Part shown: positions 1 through 8,536 of the stretch, one piece after another
Layout: the number at the start of each line of letters is the position of its first letter
How positions within the stretch are numbered: position 1 is the stretch's first letter
Assembly (NCBI GenBank): GCA_012270125.1
Contig: JAAXIY010000084.1
Coordinates: 1 to 37,789, forward strand
DNA length: 37,789 bases
Direction of reading: 5' to 3'
Source of the DNA: Paracoccaceae bacterium
GTDB taxonomy: Bacteria > Pseudomonadota > Alphaproteobacteria > Rhodobacterales > Rhodobacteraceae
Translations under genes and position numbers: made by a program
The notes under the pieces: model-generated
What the model saw: the letters and a program-made list of their open reading frames with translations, nothing else
Told to the model about the DNA's origin: nothing
Database searches by the model: none

Positions 1-2
1 AA

Positions 3-887
3 AAAGGCCCAAAGGTGATTTGGCCGAATAATGCAAAAGTGGCTGTGCAATTTGTTCTAAATTATGAAGAAGGTGCTGAGAATAGTATTCTGCATGGCGA
101 TCCAGCATCAGAGATTTTTCTTTCTGAAATAATTGGTGCTGCACCATTTGAAGGTTCTCGCCACATGTCGATGGAGTCAATTTATGAATATGGCTCAAGG
201 GCAGGTGTATGGCGAATATTGGATTTATTTCGATCGCGAAAAGTACCCATAACTTTATTTGCTGTTGCGATGGCGATGCAAAGAAACCCTTTAGTGATTG
301 AACAAGCGCTAAAAGATGGACATGAAATTGCGTCGCATGGATATAGGTGGATAAATTACCATGGAATGCCAAAGTCGGAAGAAATGGCACACATGAAGAA
401 AGCAATCGATATACACAAAGATATTTGTGGGGAGCGTCCACTAGGATGGTACACAGGTAGAACAAGCGAAAACACACGTGATTTAGTTTCAGAAGAAGGT
501 GGCTTCATTTATGATGCAGATGATTATTCAGATGACCTGCCTTTTTGGAGTGAGCAAACAAAAAAGCCTCATCTGATTGTTCCATATACTCTTGATACAA
601 ATGATATGAGATTTGCGACTGCCCAAGGTTTCAATACTGCAAAGCACTTTTCGGATTATCTGATCGATGCATTTGATACGTTATATTCAGAAGGTTCGAC
701 CGCACCGAAAATGATGTCAGTTGGGTTACATTGTAGATTAATTGGGCGCCCAGCAAGGTTCAAAGGGCTTGTGAAGTTTTTAGATCATATACTTTCACAT
801 GAAAAAGTCTGGATAGCAAAGCGTATTGATATAGCGAGGCATTGGATTGAGAACTTTCCAAGTCCGGAGTTTGAAACTAATAAATAA
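3..887 (+). CDS. puuE: Allantoinase, PuuE / polysaccharide-deacetylase type (5' end cut by window edge)
   Basis: Hydrolyses allantoin to allantoate in the cytoplasm, the step after urate has been opened. The protein has the cofactor-free NodB-like fold of PuuE rather than the amidohydrolase fold. Near the start it reads WPNNAKVAVQFVLNYEEG, typical of PuuE, and the metal-site motif EIASHGYRW lies about residue 104-112 counted from the GTG at 15. The reading frame stays open to the left edge and family members carry roughly 15-20 more N-terminal residues. The GTG at 15 is therefore probably not the true start and the gene is truncated by the window. It is followed 17 bases later by allantoicase and then ureidoglycolate lyase, which fixes its role in ureide breakdown. 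Family assignment is firm; substrate rests on motif and neighbours. Confidence 0.9.
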   Translation, partial: KGPKVIWPNNAKVAVQFVLNYEEGAENSILHGDPASEIFLSEIIGAAPFEGSRHMSMESIYEYGSRAGVWRILDLFRSRKVPITLFAVAMAMQRNPLVIEQALKDGHEIASHGYRWINYHGMPKSEEMAHMKKAIDIHKDICGERPLGWYTGRTSENTRDLVSEEGGFIYDADDYSDDLPFWSEQTKKPHLIVPYTLDTNDMRFATAQGFNTAKHFSDYLIDAFDTLYSEGSTAPKMMSVGLHCRLIGRPARFKGLVKFLDHILSHEKVWIAKRIDIARHWIENFPSPEFETNK

Positions 888-904
888 ATAGTAAGGATTT
901 TTGC

Positions 905-1894
905 ATGGAAAAGGAGACTCCTCCCTCGGAAGCAATGGGGTTAGTTAATTTGGCTTCCCCTAGGATGGGTACTGAAATCCACTCAGTAAGTGACGATTTT
1001 TTTGCTGAAGCCCCTAGAATGTTACAAGATACAATACCAGTGTTTGTTCCAGATAAATTTGATGATAACGGAAAGTGGATGGATGGCTGGGAGTCTCGTA
1101 GACGACGTCAAGGAGGCCATGACTGGTGCATAATAAAATTGGGTGTACCTGGTGTAATCAGACTTGTTGATATTAACACTGCGCATTTCACCGGAAATTA
1201 TCCGCCTGGAGCTATGATCGAGGCGGGGCATTCTGCAGACGGTGATATAAGCAAAGTTGAATGGAAAACTCTTGTAGATCAGGTAGATCTAGGTCCTGAC
1301 TCGCATCACATATTGCCTACAAATACTTTAGGTCCAGTCAATATGGTCAGACTAAATATATATCCAGATGGCGGCGTGGCTCGGCTTCGGCTTTTTGGTG
1401 ATGTAAATTACGATTGGGAAAATGAAAAAAGTGATATTTGCGAACTTTCTGCTCTTAAATTGGGTGGATGTATATTAGGATATAATGATGCTCATTACGG
1501 TGATGTGAATGCCCTTCTTTCAGAAGGCCGAGGGTTAACAATGGGTGATGGCTGGGAGACACGTAGACGTCGAGAGCCAGGTAATGATTGGATAGTTGTT
1601 CAACTGGGCACAACAGGAACTATTGATGAAATAGAAATAGATACCGCACACTTCAAAGGAAATTTTCCTGATATGTGTAGTATTCAAGCTGCTGTGGTTG
1701 AAAAGGGCTTTGATCTAAATTTGGCTGAAAAATGGAAAGAAATTTTACCTAAGCAAAAACTATCCGCTGATGCTATTCACACGTTCTCATCGGAAATCAT
1801 TAAAGATTTTGGCCCAGTAAACGCCATTCGACTGAATATTTACCCAGATGGCGGTGTTTCAAGGTTAAGGGTATTGGGTCGGGTTGAATTGTAA
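905..1894 (+). CDS. alc: Allantoicase
   Basis: Hydrolyses allantoate to ureidoglycolate and urea. The 329-residue protein is an internal tandem repeat of two jelly-roll domains, as in known allantoicases. Each half carries a DGWE(S/T)RRRR motif followed by a (D/N)TAHF.GN(Y/F)P motif and ends with an NIYPDGG(V)(A/S)RLR motif. The halves span about residues 25-170 and 180-329. The ATG is preceded by AAGGA. The gene lies between puuE and allA in the same direction, with the next start codon directly after its stop, so the three are almost certainly one transcript. The released urea can be used by the urease encoded about 10 kb downstream. Confidence 0.95.
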   Translation: MEKETPPSEAMGLVNLASPRMGTEIHSVSDDFFAEAPRMLQDTIPVFVPDKFDDNGKWMDGWESRRRRQGGHDWCIIKLGVPGVIRLVDINTAHFTGNYPPGAMIEAGHSADGDISKVEWKTLVDQVDLGPDSHHILPTNTLGPVNMVRLNIYPDGGVARLRLFGDVNYDWENEKSDICELSALKLGGCILGYNDAHYGDVNALLSEGRGLTMGDGWETRRRREPGNDWIVVQLGTTGTIDEIEIDTAHFKGNFPDMCSIQAAVVEKGFDLNLAEKWKEILPKQKLSADAIHTFSSEIIKDFGPVNAIRLNIYPDGGVSRLRVLGRVEL

Positions 1895-2434
1895 ATGGGT
1901 CAACAGAAACTAAAAATTAGAACACTATCTCAAAAAAACTTCAGCTCTTACGGTGAGGTTATTGAGCTAAAAGGCGCAGAAGAATTAGTAATTAATCAAG
2001 GCACCACCACTCGATATAATGCACTAGCTTTGGTTGACGTAGGAGAAGAAGGCGGTGTTCCAATAATATCTATCTTTGAGGGCAAACGTCGACCGGATCC
2101 AATTAAGCTAGTTTTAATGGAACGGCATCCTTTGGGGTCACAAGCATTTTTTCCATTATCTAATCACGGTTGGATAGTTGTTGTATGTAAGTCAAACAGT
2201 TCAGGGGAAAAACCAGATTTAAGTACCATTGAATGTTTTTATGCAAGGGGCGATCAAGGAGTAAGTTACCTAAAAGGTACCTGGCATCATCCATTAATAG
2301 TTTTAGAAGCAAGCCAAAAATTTTTGGTTGTTGACAGACAAGGAGATGGGTGCAACCTGAACGAGTTTTCTATTGAAAACTTAGATATCAATATAGGGCC
2401 AGATAACTTAATAAAATCTAAGTCTATAGATTAA
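1895..2434 (+). CDS. allA: Ureidoglycolate lyase
   Basis: Splits ureidoglycolate into glyoxylate and urea, the last ureide step. The 179 residues match the small cupin-like AllA family in length and layout: N-terminal GEV, a central RHPLGSQAFFPL segment and a late GTWHHPL segment. The ATG follows the allantoicase TAA with no spacer, so translation is likely coupled. The 3' end overlaps by 11 bases the end of the convergent amidohydrolase gene, leaving no room for a separate terminator. The alternative amidohydrolase-type ureidoglycolate enzymes look quite different, so the call is confident. Confidence 0.92.
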   Translation: MGQQKLKIRTLSQKNFSSYGEVIELKGAEELVINQGTTTRYNALALVDVGEEGGVPIISIFEGKRRPDPIKLVLMERHPLGSQAFFPLSNHGWIVVVCKSNSSGEKPDLSTIECFYARGDQGVSYLKGTWHHPLIVLEASQKFLVVDRQGDGCNLNEFSIENLDINIGPDNLIKSKSID

Positions 2435-3803
2435 TCAAATCATGGGATAGCGTATTGTGTTCATGAATAAGTTTTTCCATAGGGATAGTGGTCAATTGCC
2501 CTTCACTAACTATTATTTTTCCATTGACGATAGTATAATTTGCCTTCCCTGGACCGCAAAATACTAAAGATGCAACAGGATCCCAATCGCTTCCTGAGAA
2601 ATCAACATTATTTCTCTTGAAAGCTGTTATGTCAGCAGCATAACCTGGTGCGAGCACACCAATATCATCTCTATTCAAAACGGATGCACCACCTCTGGTG
2701 GCAACCTTTAATGCCTCCCTAGCAGTCATAGAGCTAGCTTTGGAATTTACTCTTTGTAAAAGCATAGTTTGACGGGCCTCATTCAACATGTTTCCGCTGT
2801 CATTAGAGGCAGAGCCATCAACACCAAGGCCAACTTTTACGCCACTATCCAACATTTGCCTAACGGGAGCTATTCCACTCGCAAGTCGCATATTGGAGCA
2901 GGGACAATGCGCGATACCTGTCCCTGTTTTTGAAAATAAATTAATCTCTTCTGAGTTAAGCTGAACGCAATGGGCATGCCAAACATCGTCTCCAGTCCAT
3001 CCGACAGCTTCAATATATTCGCCAGGCCGCATCCCAAATTGTTGAAGACCATACTCTATATCTTCTACATTTTCCGCAAGGTGAGTGTGTAAACCCACCC
3101 CATAAGAACGCGCCATCTCAGCGCTTTCTCGCATTAAATCTATACTTACAGAAAATGGAGAGCAGGGCGCTAGTGCAATCCTCTGCATGGCATAACGATT
3201 ATTATCGTTATATGTTTCAATTAGTCTTTGACTTTCCGAGAGGATATAAGTTTCTTTCTCTGTCAAACTATCAGGTGGGAGCCCACCTTGCGACTCTCCT
3301 ATACTCATTGATCCTCTTGTTCCATGAAATCTAACACCAATGTCTGCAGCGGCAGATAATGAGTCATCTAATTTTGCCCCATTAGGATAAATGTAGAGAT
3401 GGTCAGAAGAAGTGGTGCACCCACTCAATGCAAGTTCAGCCAATCCTAATGCGGTAGACCAATAAACATGCTTTGGTCCAATATTACTCCAAATAGGATA
3501 TAGTGTTTTTAGCCAACCAAAAAGTTCCGAGTTTTGTGCTGCAGGTACAGCTCGGGTTAAGTTTTGAAACAGGTGATGGTGCGTGTTAACCATCCCTGGA
3601 ATTACAACATGCCCTTTCATGTCAATGATTGTGTCAGCTATTTTGGGTAAAGAGCTACTCTCTCCAACAGCCTCAATGACACCATTACGCACAAAAAGCC
3701 CACCACCTTTAATTTCACTTTCTACGTGATTTTTATTTTCATTTGGCTCTGACATAGTACATAAAACGTCAGCATTTTTTAAAAGTAGAGTTTGGTCTGG
3801 CAT
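2424..3803 (-). CDS. Amidohydrolase, probable 8-oxoguanine deaminase
   Basis: Member of the TRZ/ATZ amidohydrolase family (cytoplasmic, single-metal TIM barrel). Metal and catalytic residues are visible: H75 and H77 (THHH), H241 and E244 (THLAE), H276/H278 (WHAHC) and D329 (LGVDGSASND). The segments NLTRAVPAAQ and ELFGWLKTLYPIW and the SDHLY motif are characteristic of the bacterial 8-oxoguanine / isoguanine deaminase group, which converts 8-oxoguanine to urate. That activity would feed oxidised purine bases into the urate-allantoin route next door. Its stop overlaps allA convergently. An upstream gap of about 90 bp separates it from the MmgE/PrpD gene on the same strand. Guanine deaminase or hydroxyatrazine-type activity is a less likely alternative. 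Family is certain; substrate is likely. Confidence 0.8.
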   Translation of the reverse strand: MPDQTLLLKNADVLCTMSEPNENKNHVESEIKGGGLFVRNGVIEAVGESSSLPKIADTIIDMKGHVVIPGMVNTHHHLFQNLTRAVPAAQNSELFGWLKTLYPIWSNIGPKHVYWSTALGLAELALSGCTTSSDHLYIYPNGAKLDDSLSAAADIGVRFHGTRGSMSIGESQGGLPPDSLTEKETYILSESQRLIETYNDNNRYAMQRIALAPCSPFSVSIDLMRESAEMARSYGVGLHTHLAENVEDIEYGLQQFGMRPGEYIEAVGWTGDDVWHAHCVQLNSEEINLFSKTGTGIAHCPCSNMRLASGIAPVRQMLDSGVKVGLGVDGSASNDSGNMLNEARQTMLLQRVNSKASSMTAREALKVATRGGASVLNRDDIGVLAPGYAADITAFKRNNVDFSGSDWDPVASLVFCGPGKANYTIVNGKIIVSEGQLTTIPMEKLIHEHNTLSHDLINL

Positions 3804-3894
3804 TCAAAACATTCCTATTTTCTGTCTTTTAAAGCCAGATTTAAAAAAATTCGTAGCTTTTACTTTAGATTTTAAGCTGGTGAGTACACACTAT

Positions 3895-5244
3895 TCAATT
3901 TATTATGCATTTTATGAAATCATCCAATGGAATTTTCTCCAGATTTTGAGAATATGAGTGCACATTAAGTGCTTTTTCTTCTGACCAAAGCCTTTTCGTA
4001 AGACTGAGAAATTTTTGCTTTAGTTCGTCTTCAGAATATGGATCTTGCCAATCGCCCCTGTTAGTTGAGACGTGAGCCTCAAAAGTAGTTCCATCCGCCA
4101 TAAAAACTCTGACAAGTGCTGGCCTTAAGTTGGGAGTTTTTTCTGTCATCTTTTTGTCTTCAATTACAGTGATTTTTTGGCAGAGTTTTTGGATTTTTTC
4201 ATTTGAACGCATATTTTCTGTGAAGCTTAGTACTCCAGAATCTAAGTTTACTAATGTCGTTGCTAATGCAAATGGGACAGAGAATTTACACGCTAGGACG
4301 TTGCGCGGGTTTTGATCTTTTAGTTCTGCAGCAAGATTGTAACTTTGGACTTCAACCTTTCTAATTTCATTCACTTTTTTTACTTCACTGTGAAGTTTAA
4401 TAATTTCCCATAAAGCATCTAATGCCGCATGATTGTAGCGGCAGCAGGCATGGAGTTTAAAATAATTTCTAGTTACTTCAAATCTTTGGCCAAGTAATTC
4501 AAGCGCACTCTCGTCATCAAATTTACTAGATACAACACCATCAAATATTGATTTGATACCATCCTGCTCACCGGTAAAACCAGCTTTTAATAACATTAGT
4601 CCAACGTGAGCCATTTTGTTGGAGATGCCAGCATATGAGTTTCTCACGGTTGCCCCTTCTAACATAGTCTTTCTGCTTGTCGCTAATGTCAGACTTGAAA
4701 CAATATTGAGATATTCCTCAGCTTTCTGGGCATTCATTTTATGTATTACAGCTAATCCTGCAGCAGCCCCTAGGCCTCCCCAGGTACCATGTGGGTGCAT
4801 GTTTGGATTAAGGTTGGAGGCCAAACCTACTCTCGCACCAACATCATAACCCAAAATAAAAGCCCTTAAAAACTCTTCACCTGAAATATCTTGGTTAGAT
4901 GCTGCAGACAGTAGGGCAGGGAAAATATGCATTCCAGGATGGCCTTTGGCAAATTGATGTCCTTCGTCCATCTCTAAAACTGTACCAGCAGTCCCTAAAA
5001 CAAAACTAATATTTTCCTCAGTAATCTTTTTTCTATTCTCCAGAGCTTTAAAGAAGTTTCCATCGCTTCCGATTTCAGATTCGGTGAGTTTGCATATTTC
5101 TGGTTCTGCCATGCCGCCTACTATTGCCGCAAGGCAATCTGCGACAATTAGTTTTGCAGAGCGATATGCCTCCTCAGGGATTTCAATATTCATTGAATTC
5201 CCTATAAAATTTGCAAAATTTTTAACTGTACTTTCCATTTTCAT
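3895..5244 (-). CDS. MmgE/PrpD family protein
   Basis: A 449-residue member of the family that includes 2-methylcitrate dehydratase (PrpD), cis-aconitate decarboxylase and many uncharacterised enzymes. Family landmarks include an MDEGHQFAKGHPG-type segment in the first quarter, HPHGTWGG about residue 151-158 and the late KLHACCRYNH segment. There is no propionate or methylcitrate gene (prpB, prpC) nearby, so a methylcitrate role is unlikely. It sits between a purine amidohydrolase and a Liv-type importer. It may start at either of two close ATGs (5244 or 5238). Its promoter region faces the importer operon across about 125 bp. The family is clear, the substrate unknown. Confidence 0.75.
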   Translation of the reverse strand: MKMESTVKNFANFIGNSMNIEIPEEAYRSAKLIVADCLAAIVGGMAEPEICKLTESEIGSDGNFFKALENRKKITEENISFVLGTAGTVLEMDEGHQFAKGHPGMHIFPALLSAASNQDISGEEFLRAFILGYDVGARVGLASNLNPNMHPHGTWGGLGAAAGLAVIHKMNAQKAEEYLNIVSSLTLATSRKTMLEGATVRNSYAGISNKMAHVGLMLLKAGFTGEQDGIKSIFDGVVSSKFDDESALELLGQRFEVTRNYFKLHACCRYNHAALDALWEIIKLHSEVKKVNEIRKVEVQSYNLAAELKDQNPRNVLACKFSVPFALATTLVNLDSGVLSFTENMRSNEKIQKLCQKITVIEDKKMTEKTPNLRPALVRVFMADGTTFEAHVSTNRGDWQDPYSEDELKQKFLSLTKRLWSEEKALNVHSYSQNLEKIPLDDFIKCIIN

Positions 5245-5311
5245 CTCTAACGGTGGCTACTAAAAATTTAATGGTAAACAATAAAGCTTGCGTATCCTTC
5301 ACATTATATCA

Positions 5312-5326
5312 TTTACTTTAAGTAAA
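5312..5326. promoter_or_regulatory. 15-bp palindrome upstream of the Liv-type importer, possible operator
   Basis: Two perfect 7-base arms, TTTACTT and AAGTAAA, flank a single T at 5319. It lies in the divergent gap between the MmgE/PrpD gene and the importer gene livK, 46 bases before the livK ATG. A site like this suits a dimeric regulator. No regulator gene adjoins it, so the binding protein is unknown. In AT-rich DNA a chance match is possible. Confidence 0.4.
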
Positions 5327-5371
5327 GATGAAACAGTACTTATAAAAAAGTATTATTAAAGGGAGAAGACT

Positions 5372-6598
5372 ATGAGTAAATCAATTTTAAAAAAGAATAC
5401 CTCTCGACGTAATTTTTTGGGAGGCACAGCTGCAACTGTCGCATTAACCGCTGGTGTTGGAACGCCATGGATTGCTCAGGCTGCTAGCAATGTGAAAATA
5501 GGCTTGATTCATCCAGCAACGGGATGGGCAGCGTATCCGGCAGCACAACTTCGTTACGGAGCCCAAATGGCTATAGCTGATATAAATGCCGCTGGTGGTA
5601 TAAAGTCTATGGGTGGAGCTCAGTTAGAAGCACTTTTAGGTGACTCACAGACAAAGCCTGAGATTGGTGCAGCAGAAGTCGAAAAGATGAATGAGGCTGG
5701 AGTTCATGCAATTCAGGGCTGCTACCAGTCAGCTGTTGGTCTTGCAGCATCAGCCGCTGCCGCTAAATACAATATTCCATTCTCAGTGGATGTTGGCGTT
5801 TCCGATAAGCTGGTTCAGCGTGGACTTTCAAATGTGTTTAGAATGGCTGACGGATATGGCCGAATTGCTCGTGATGCCGCAACTAATCTGGGTGAGATAA
5901 ATCGCTTAGCCGGCAACCCAGCAAAAACAGTGATTATCGTTCATGAGGAATCAGAATTTGGAACTGGTACTGCTAAGCTAATGACAGAAGCCCTAAAAGA
6001 ACATAATATTCAGGTTATTGATACAATTAAGCACGCAAATCCAACACGTAACTTCGATAATGTAGCTCTTAGAATAAAGTCAGCAAAACCAGATATTGTT
6101 ATGCCAATTAACTATCCTGGCGAATATGTGCTGCTAGCCAAAACATTACGTCAGCAGCGAGTTGATTTTATGGCAAGTTACTCAGTTCTTGGAGGTGGTT
6201 TTAACTTTAAGTTTGTTGATGACCTTCCTCAGATTGCTGAAAATATGATTGATGTGAACCATTGGTACAACCCCAGCTCCGCTTCAGGACAGGCAATGAG
6301 AGCCAGAACAGAGGCTGATGGTAATTATTTCACTTTTGAAGTTTACTGCGCTTACATGTCTGTCATGTTTTTGGCTGATGGTTTTGAGCGTGCAGGAACC
6401 ACAGATAAAGATGCTGTCAATGCTGCTTTAGCTAGTTCTACTATCGATGTTGACTTCATGCCATATGGAAAAACTGAGATGGTTAATGGTCAAAATATGG
6501 GATCGAGAGCTGTTGCTATTCAGGCACAAAAAGGTGACGTGCAAATTATTGCTCCATCCGAATACGCTTCGGCTAAAGCGGTTTTTCCTCGCACTTAA
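5372..6598 (+). CDS. Branched-chain-amino-acid-type ABC importer, substrate-binding protein (Tat-exported)
   Basis: Periplasmic binding protein of the LivK/type I fold family, 408 residues. A twin-arginine signal is visible: SRRNFLGG at residues 11-18, a hydrophobic stretch, and a likely cleavage after AQA near residue 37. The mature part opens VKIGLIHPATG, as in LivK relatives. A good Shine-Dalgarno (GGGAGAAG) precedes the ATG. It heads a five-gene importer operon and is followed by a hairpin that probably keeps its mRNA level above that of the membrane parts. It does not look like the urea-binding protein UrtA. Neighbours suggest a nitrogen compound, but substrate cannot be read from the sequence. 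Confidence 0.85.
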   Translation: MSKSILKKNTSRRNFLGGTAATVALTAGVGTPWIAQAASNVKIGLIHPATGWAAYPAAQLRYGAQMAIADINAAGGIKSMGGAQLEALLGDSQTKPEIGAAEVEKMNEAGVHAIQGCYQSAVGLAASAAAAKYNIPFSVDVGVSDKLVQRGLSNVFRMADGYGRIARDAATNLGEINRLAGNPAKTVIIVHEESEFGTGTAKLMTEALKEHNIQVIDTIKHANPTRNFDNVALRIKSAKPDIVMPINYPGEYVLLAKTLRQQRVDFMASYSVLGGGFNFKFVDDLPQIAENMIDVNHWYNPSSASGQAMRARTEADGNYFTFEVYCAYMSVMFLADGFERAGTTDKDAVNAALASSTIDVDFMPYGKTEMVNGQNMGSRAVAIQAQKGDVQIIAPSEYASAKAVFPRT

Positions 6599-6612
6599 CA
6601 ATTTAAAAAAAC

Positions 6613-6632
6613 AGGCGGCCATAAGGCCGCCT
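6613..6632 (+). terminator. Intra-operon hairpin after the binding-protein gene
   Basis: Perfect 8-bp GC-rich stem, AGGCGGCC at 6613-6620 and GGCCGCCT at 6625-6632, with an ATAA loop, followed by ATCTCTTTTT. It sits 14 bases after the binding-protein stop and 29 bases before the permease start. It is likely a partial terminator or mRNA-stabilising stem setting a high ratio of binding protein to membrane components. Confidence 0.75.
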
Positions 6633-6661
6633 ATCTCTTTTTCCAACAGGCAAAGTTTTCT

Positions 6662-7540
6662 ATGATTTCAGCCTCACTTTCAATGCTTCCTGCTGCTATT
6701 ATAAATGGTCTTATGTATGGGGCTATCTATGCGCTTGTAGCTTTAGGTTTGACTCTAATTTATGGCGTTTTACACATTATTAATTTTGCGCATGGCGCTA
6801 TGCTAATGTTGGCCTTATACGCAGCATTTTTCTTGTTTCATTTATTTAATATCGATCCATATGTCTCGATACTTATCGTTACCCCATGTGCGGGTATATT
6901 TGGTTATATGATTTATAGGTATGGAATAGGCCCTCTAGCAAAAGGAAAAGACCAAAATATACTTTTGATCACTCTTGGTTTATCAATTATTATTGAGAAT
7001 GGGGCTTTATTTTTCTTTAGTGGTGATCAGCAAACTGTAAATTTGTCTTATGGTTTTGAAGCCTTTGATTTAGGCTTTATGTATCTTTCATATCCAAAAG
7101 TCATATCATTTTTTGCGGCTTTATTGATGTGTGCTGTTCTTTGGGCTGCGATGAGCCTTACGGATATGGGGCGTGCAATACGGGCCGTCGCAAAGGAAAG
7201 GCAAGGTGCAAGGCTCGTGGGTATAAATGTTGAGCGTATTTTTGCTGTGACTTTTGGAATTGGCATAGCTTGTTTAGGTGCTGCTGGCTGCATGATGCTA
7301 CCTATATTTTATGTAGATCCTTACACCGGTAACATTTTTGTTCTAGTGGCTTTCACCATTGTTGTACTTGGAGGTATGGGCAGCGTTGTGGGAGCCCTTG
7401 TTGGCGGTTTTATAATAGGAATTACTGAGTCTGTTGGCGGTCTTTTATTAGGAGAAAGCCTTGGCCAAATAGGGATATCGTTAATCTTCATTCTTATTCT
7501 GATATTTAGACCAACCGGTTTGTTCGGGAGTAAGGTGTAA
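6662..7540 (+). CDS. livH: ABC importer permease, LivH type
   Basis: Inner-membrane permease of the HAAT (hydrophobic amino acid) importer family, 292 residues, almost entirely hydrophobic with about eight membrane spans. Family features include the N-terminal NGLMYGAIYALVALGLTLIYG, then HIINFAHG, and near the C terminus FTIVVLGGMGSVVGALVGG. It pairs with the LivM-type protein encoded next; the TAA stop and the next ATG share one base, so translation is coupled. The gene symbol reflects family position, not proven branched-chain amino acid transport. Confidence 0.85.
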   Translation: MISASLSMLPAAIINGLMYGAIYALVALGLTLIYGVLHIINFAHGAMLMLALYAAFFLFHLFNIDPYVSILIVTPCAGIFGYMIYRYGIGPLAKGKDQNILLITLGLSIIIENGALFFFSGDQQTVNLSYGFEAFDLGFMYLSYPKVISFFAALLMCAVLWAAMSLTDMGRAIRAVAKERQGARLVGINVERIFAVTFGIGIACLGAAGCMMLPIFYVDPYTGNIFVLVAFTIVVLGGMGSVVGALVGGFIIGITESVGGLLLGESLGQIGISLIFILILIFRPTGLFGSKV

Positions 7541-8535
7541 TGACTAACTTTCGAAATCATCTGTATTTTCTGTTTATGGGGGCATTGGCTCTGATCATAC
7601 TGCCTTATTTTATAAGTAGCCGATTTTATATCGACGTACTTACTTTGATTTTTTTTACTGCTTATTTAGGTCAGTCGTGGAATATTTTGGGTGGCTATGC
7701 CGGCCAGTTTTCCTTTGGTGGTGTTATGTTTTTTGGAACCGGTGCTTATGTTTCTTCAATTCTTTTAACTACATTTGGTTTTCCTCCTATTTTTGGAATT
7801 TTTTTAGCGATACTAGGCGGTGCTTTTTTAGGTCTGATCGTTGGCTATATGTCTTTTAGGTCTGGTCTCAGAGGTTCTTACTTTGCGCTGATCACATTGG
7901 CTTTTGCTGAATTATTAAGAGTGCTGGCAAACTCAGTTGAATTCACAGGTGGCGGCGTTGGCCTCTTTCTCACCTATGCTCCCGGTCTAAGCAATTTACA
8001 ATTTGAAACCCCAGTTGGTTTCTACTACTTCGCATTAATTTTAATGTTTATCTCTATTGCAATCGTGTACTGGCTTGAAAGATCGCGCTTTGGCGCTCAA
8101 CTTGTGGCCATTAGAGAAAATGAAGATGCTGCTGAAGCATTAGGAATTAATACCTTAAAATGCAAAATTTACGCAATTATGATAATGGGTGCTATGGGTG
8201 GTGCAGCAGGAACTTTTTATGCTCAAAAGTATCTCTATCTGGATCCTCCGATAGCATATTCCATACATCTTTCAGTTGAAATGCTTTTGGTAACAATAGT
8301 TGGCGGGATGGGTACAATTTTTGGGCCTTTAGTTGGCGCTTTTGTTTTGCATACAGTTAATGAAATAGCACGCCATTTTATCGATACGCCAGGCCTAAGT
8401 CTTATCGTATATGGTCTGATATTAATAGTTATCATTGGATATCTGCCAAATGGATTAATAGGAGCATTTAAGAAAAAAGAAAAGAAATCAGACTCTACTT
8501 CGCTTGATAAAAAAACATCGCGTGAGGACCCTTAA
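7540..8535 (+). CDS. livM: ABC importer permease, LivM type
   Basis: Second inner-membrane permease of the Liv-type importer, 331 residues. Typical LivM landmarks are LGQSWNILGGYAGQFSFGG in the first third, the cytoplasmic loop SRFGAQLVAIRENEDAAEALG that contacts the ATPases, and LLVTIVGGMGTIFGPLVGA near the end. The C terminus is a short lysine- and serine-rich tail. It overlaps livH by one base at the start; the ATPase gene follows immediately. Confidence 0.85.
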   Translation: MTNFRNHLYFLFMGALALIILPYFISSRFYIDVLTLIFFTAYLGQSWNILGGYAGQFSFGGVMFFGTGAYVSSILLTTFGFPPIFGIFLAILGGAFLGLIVGYMSFRSGLRGSYFALITLAFAELLRVLANSVEFTGGGVGLFLTYAPGLSNLQFETPVGFYYFALILMFISIAIVYWLERSRFGAQLVAIRENEDAAEALGINTLKCKIYAIMIMGAMGGAAGTFYAQKYLYLDPPIAYSIHLSVEMLLVTIVGGMGTIFGPLVGAFVLHTVNEIARHFIDTPGLSLIVYGLILIVIIGYLPNGLIGAFKKKEKKSDSTSLDKKTSREDP

Positions 8536-8536
8536 C

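Noticed and set aside
8504-8536. Upstream ATG start for the LivG-type ATPase
   Set aside because: It adds residues unlike the family and lies within livM, while the GTG at 8537 has a good ribosome site right before it.
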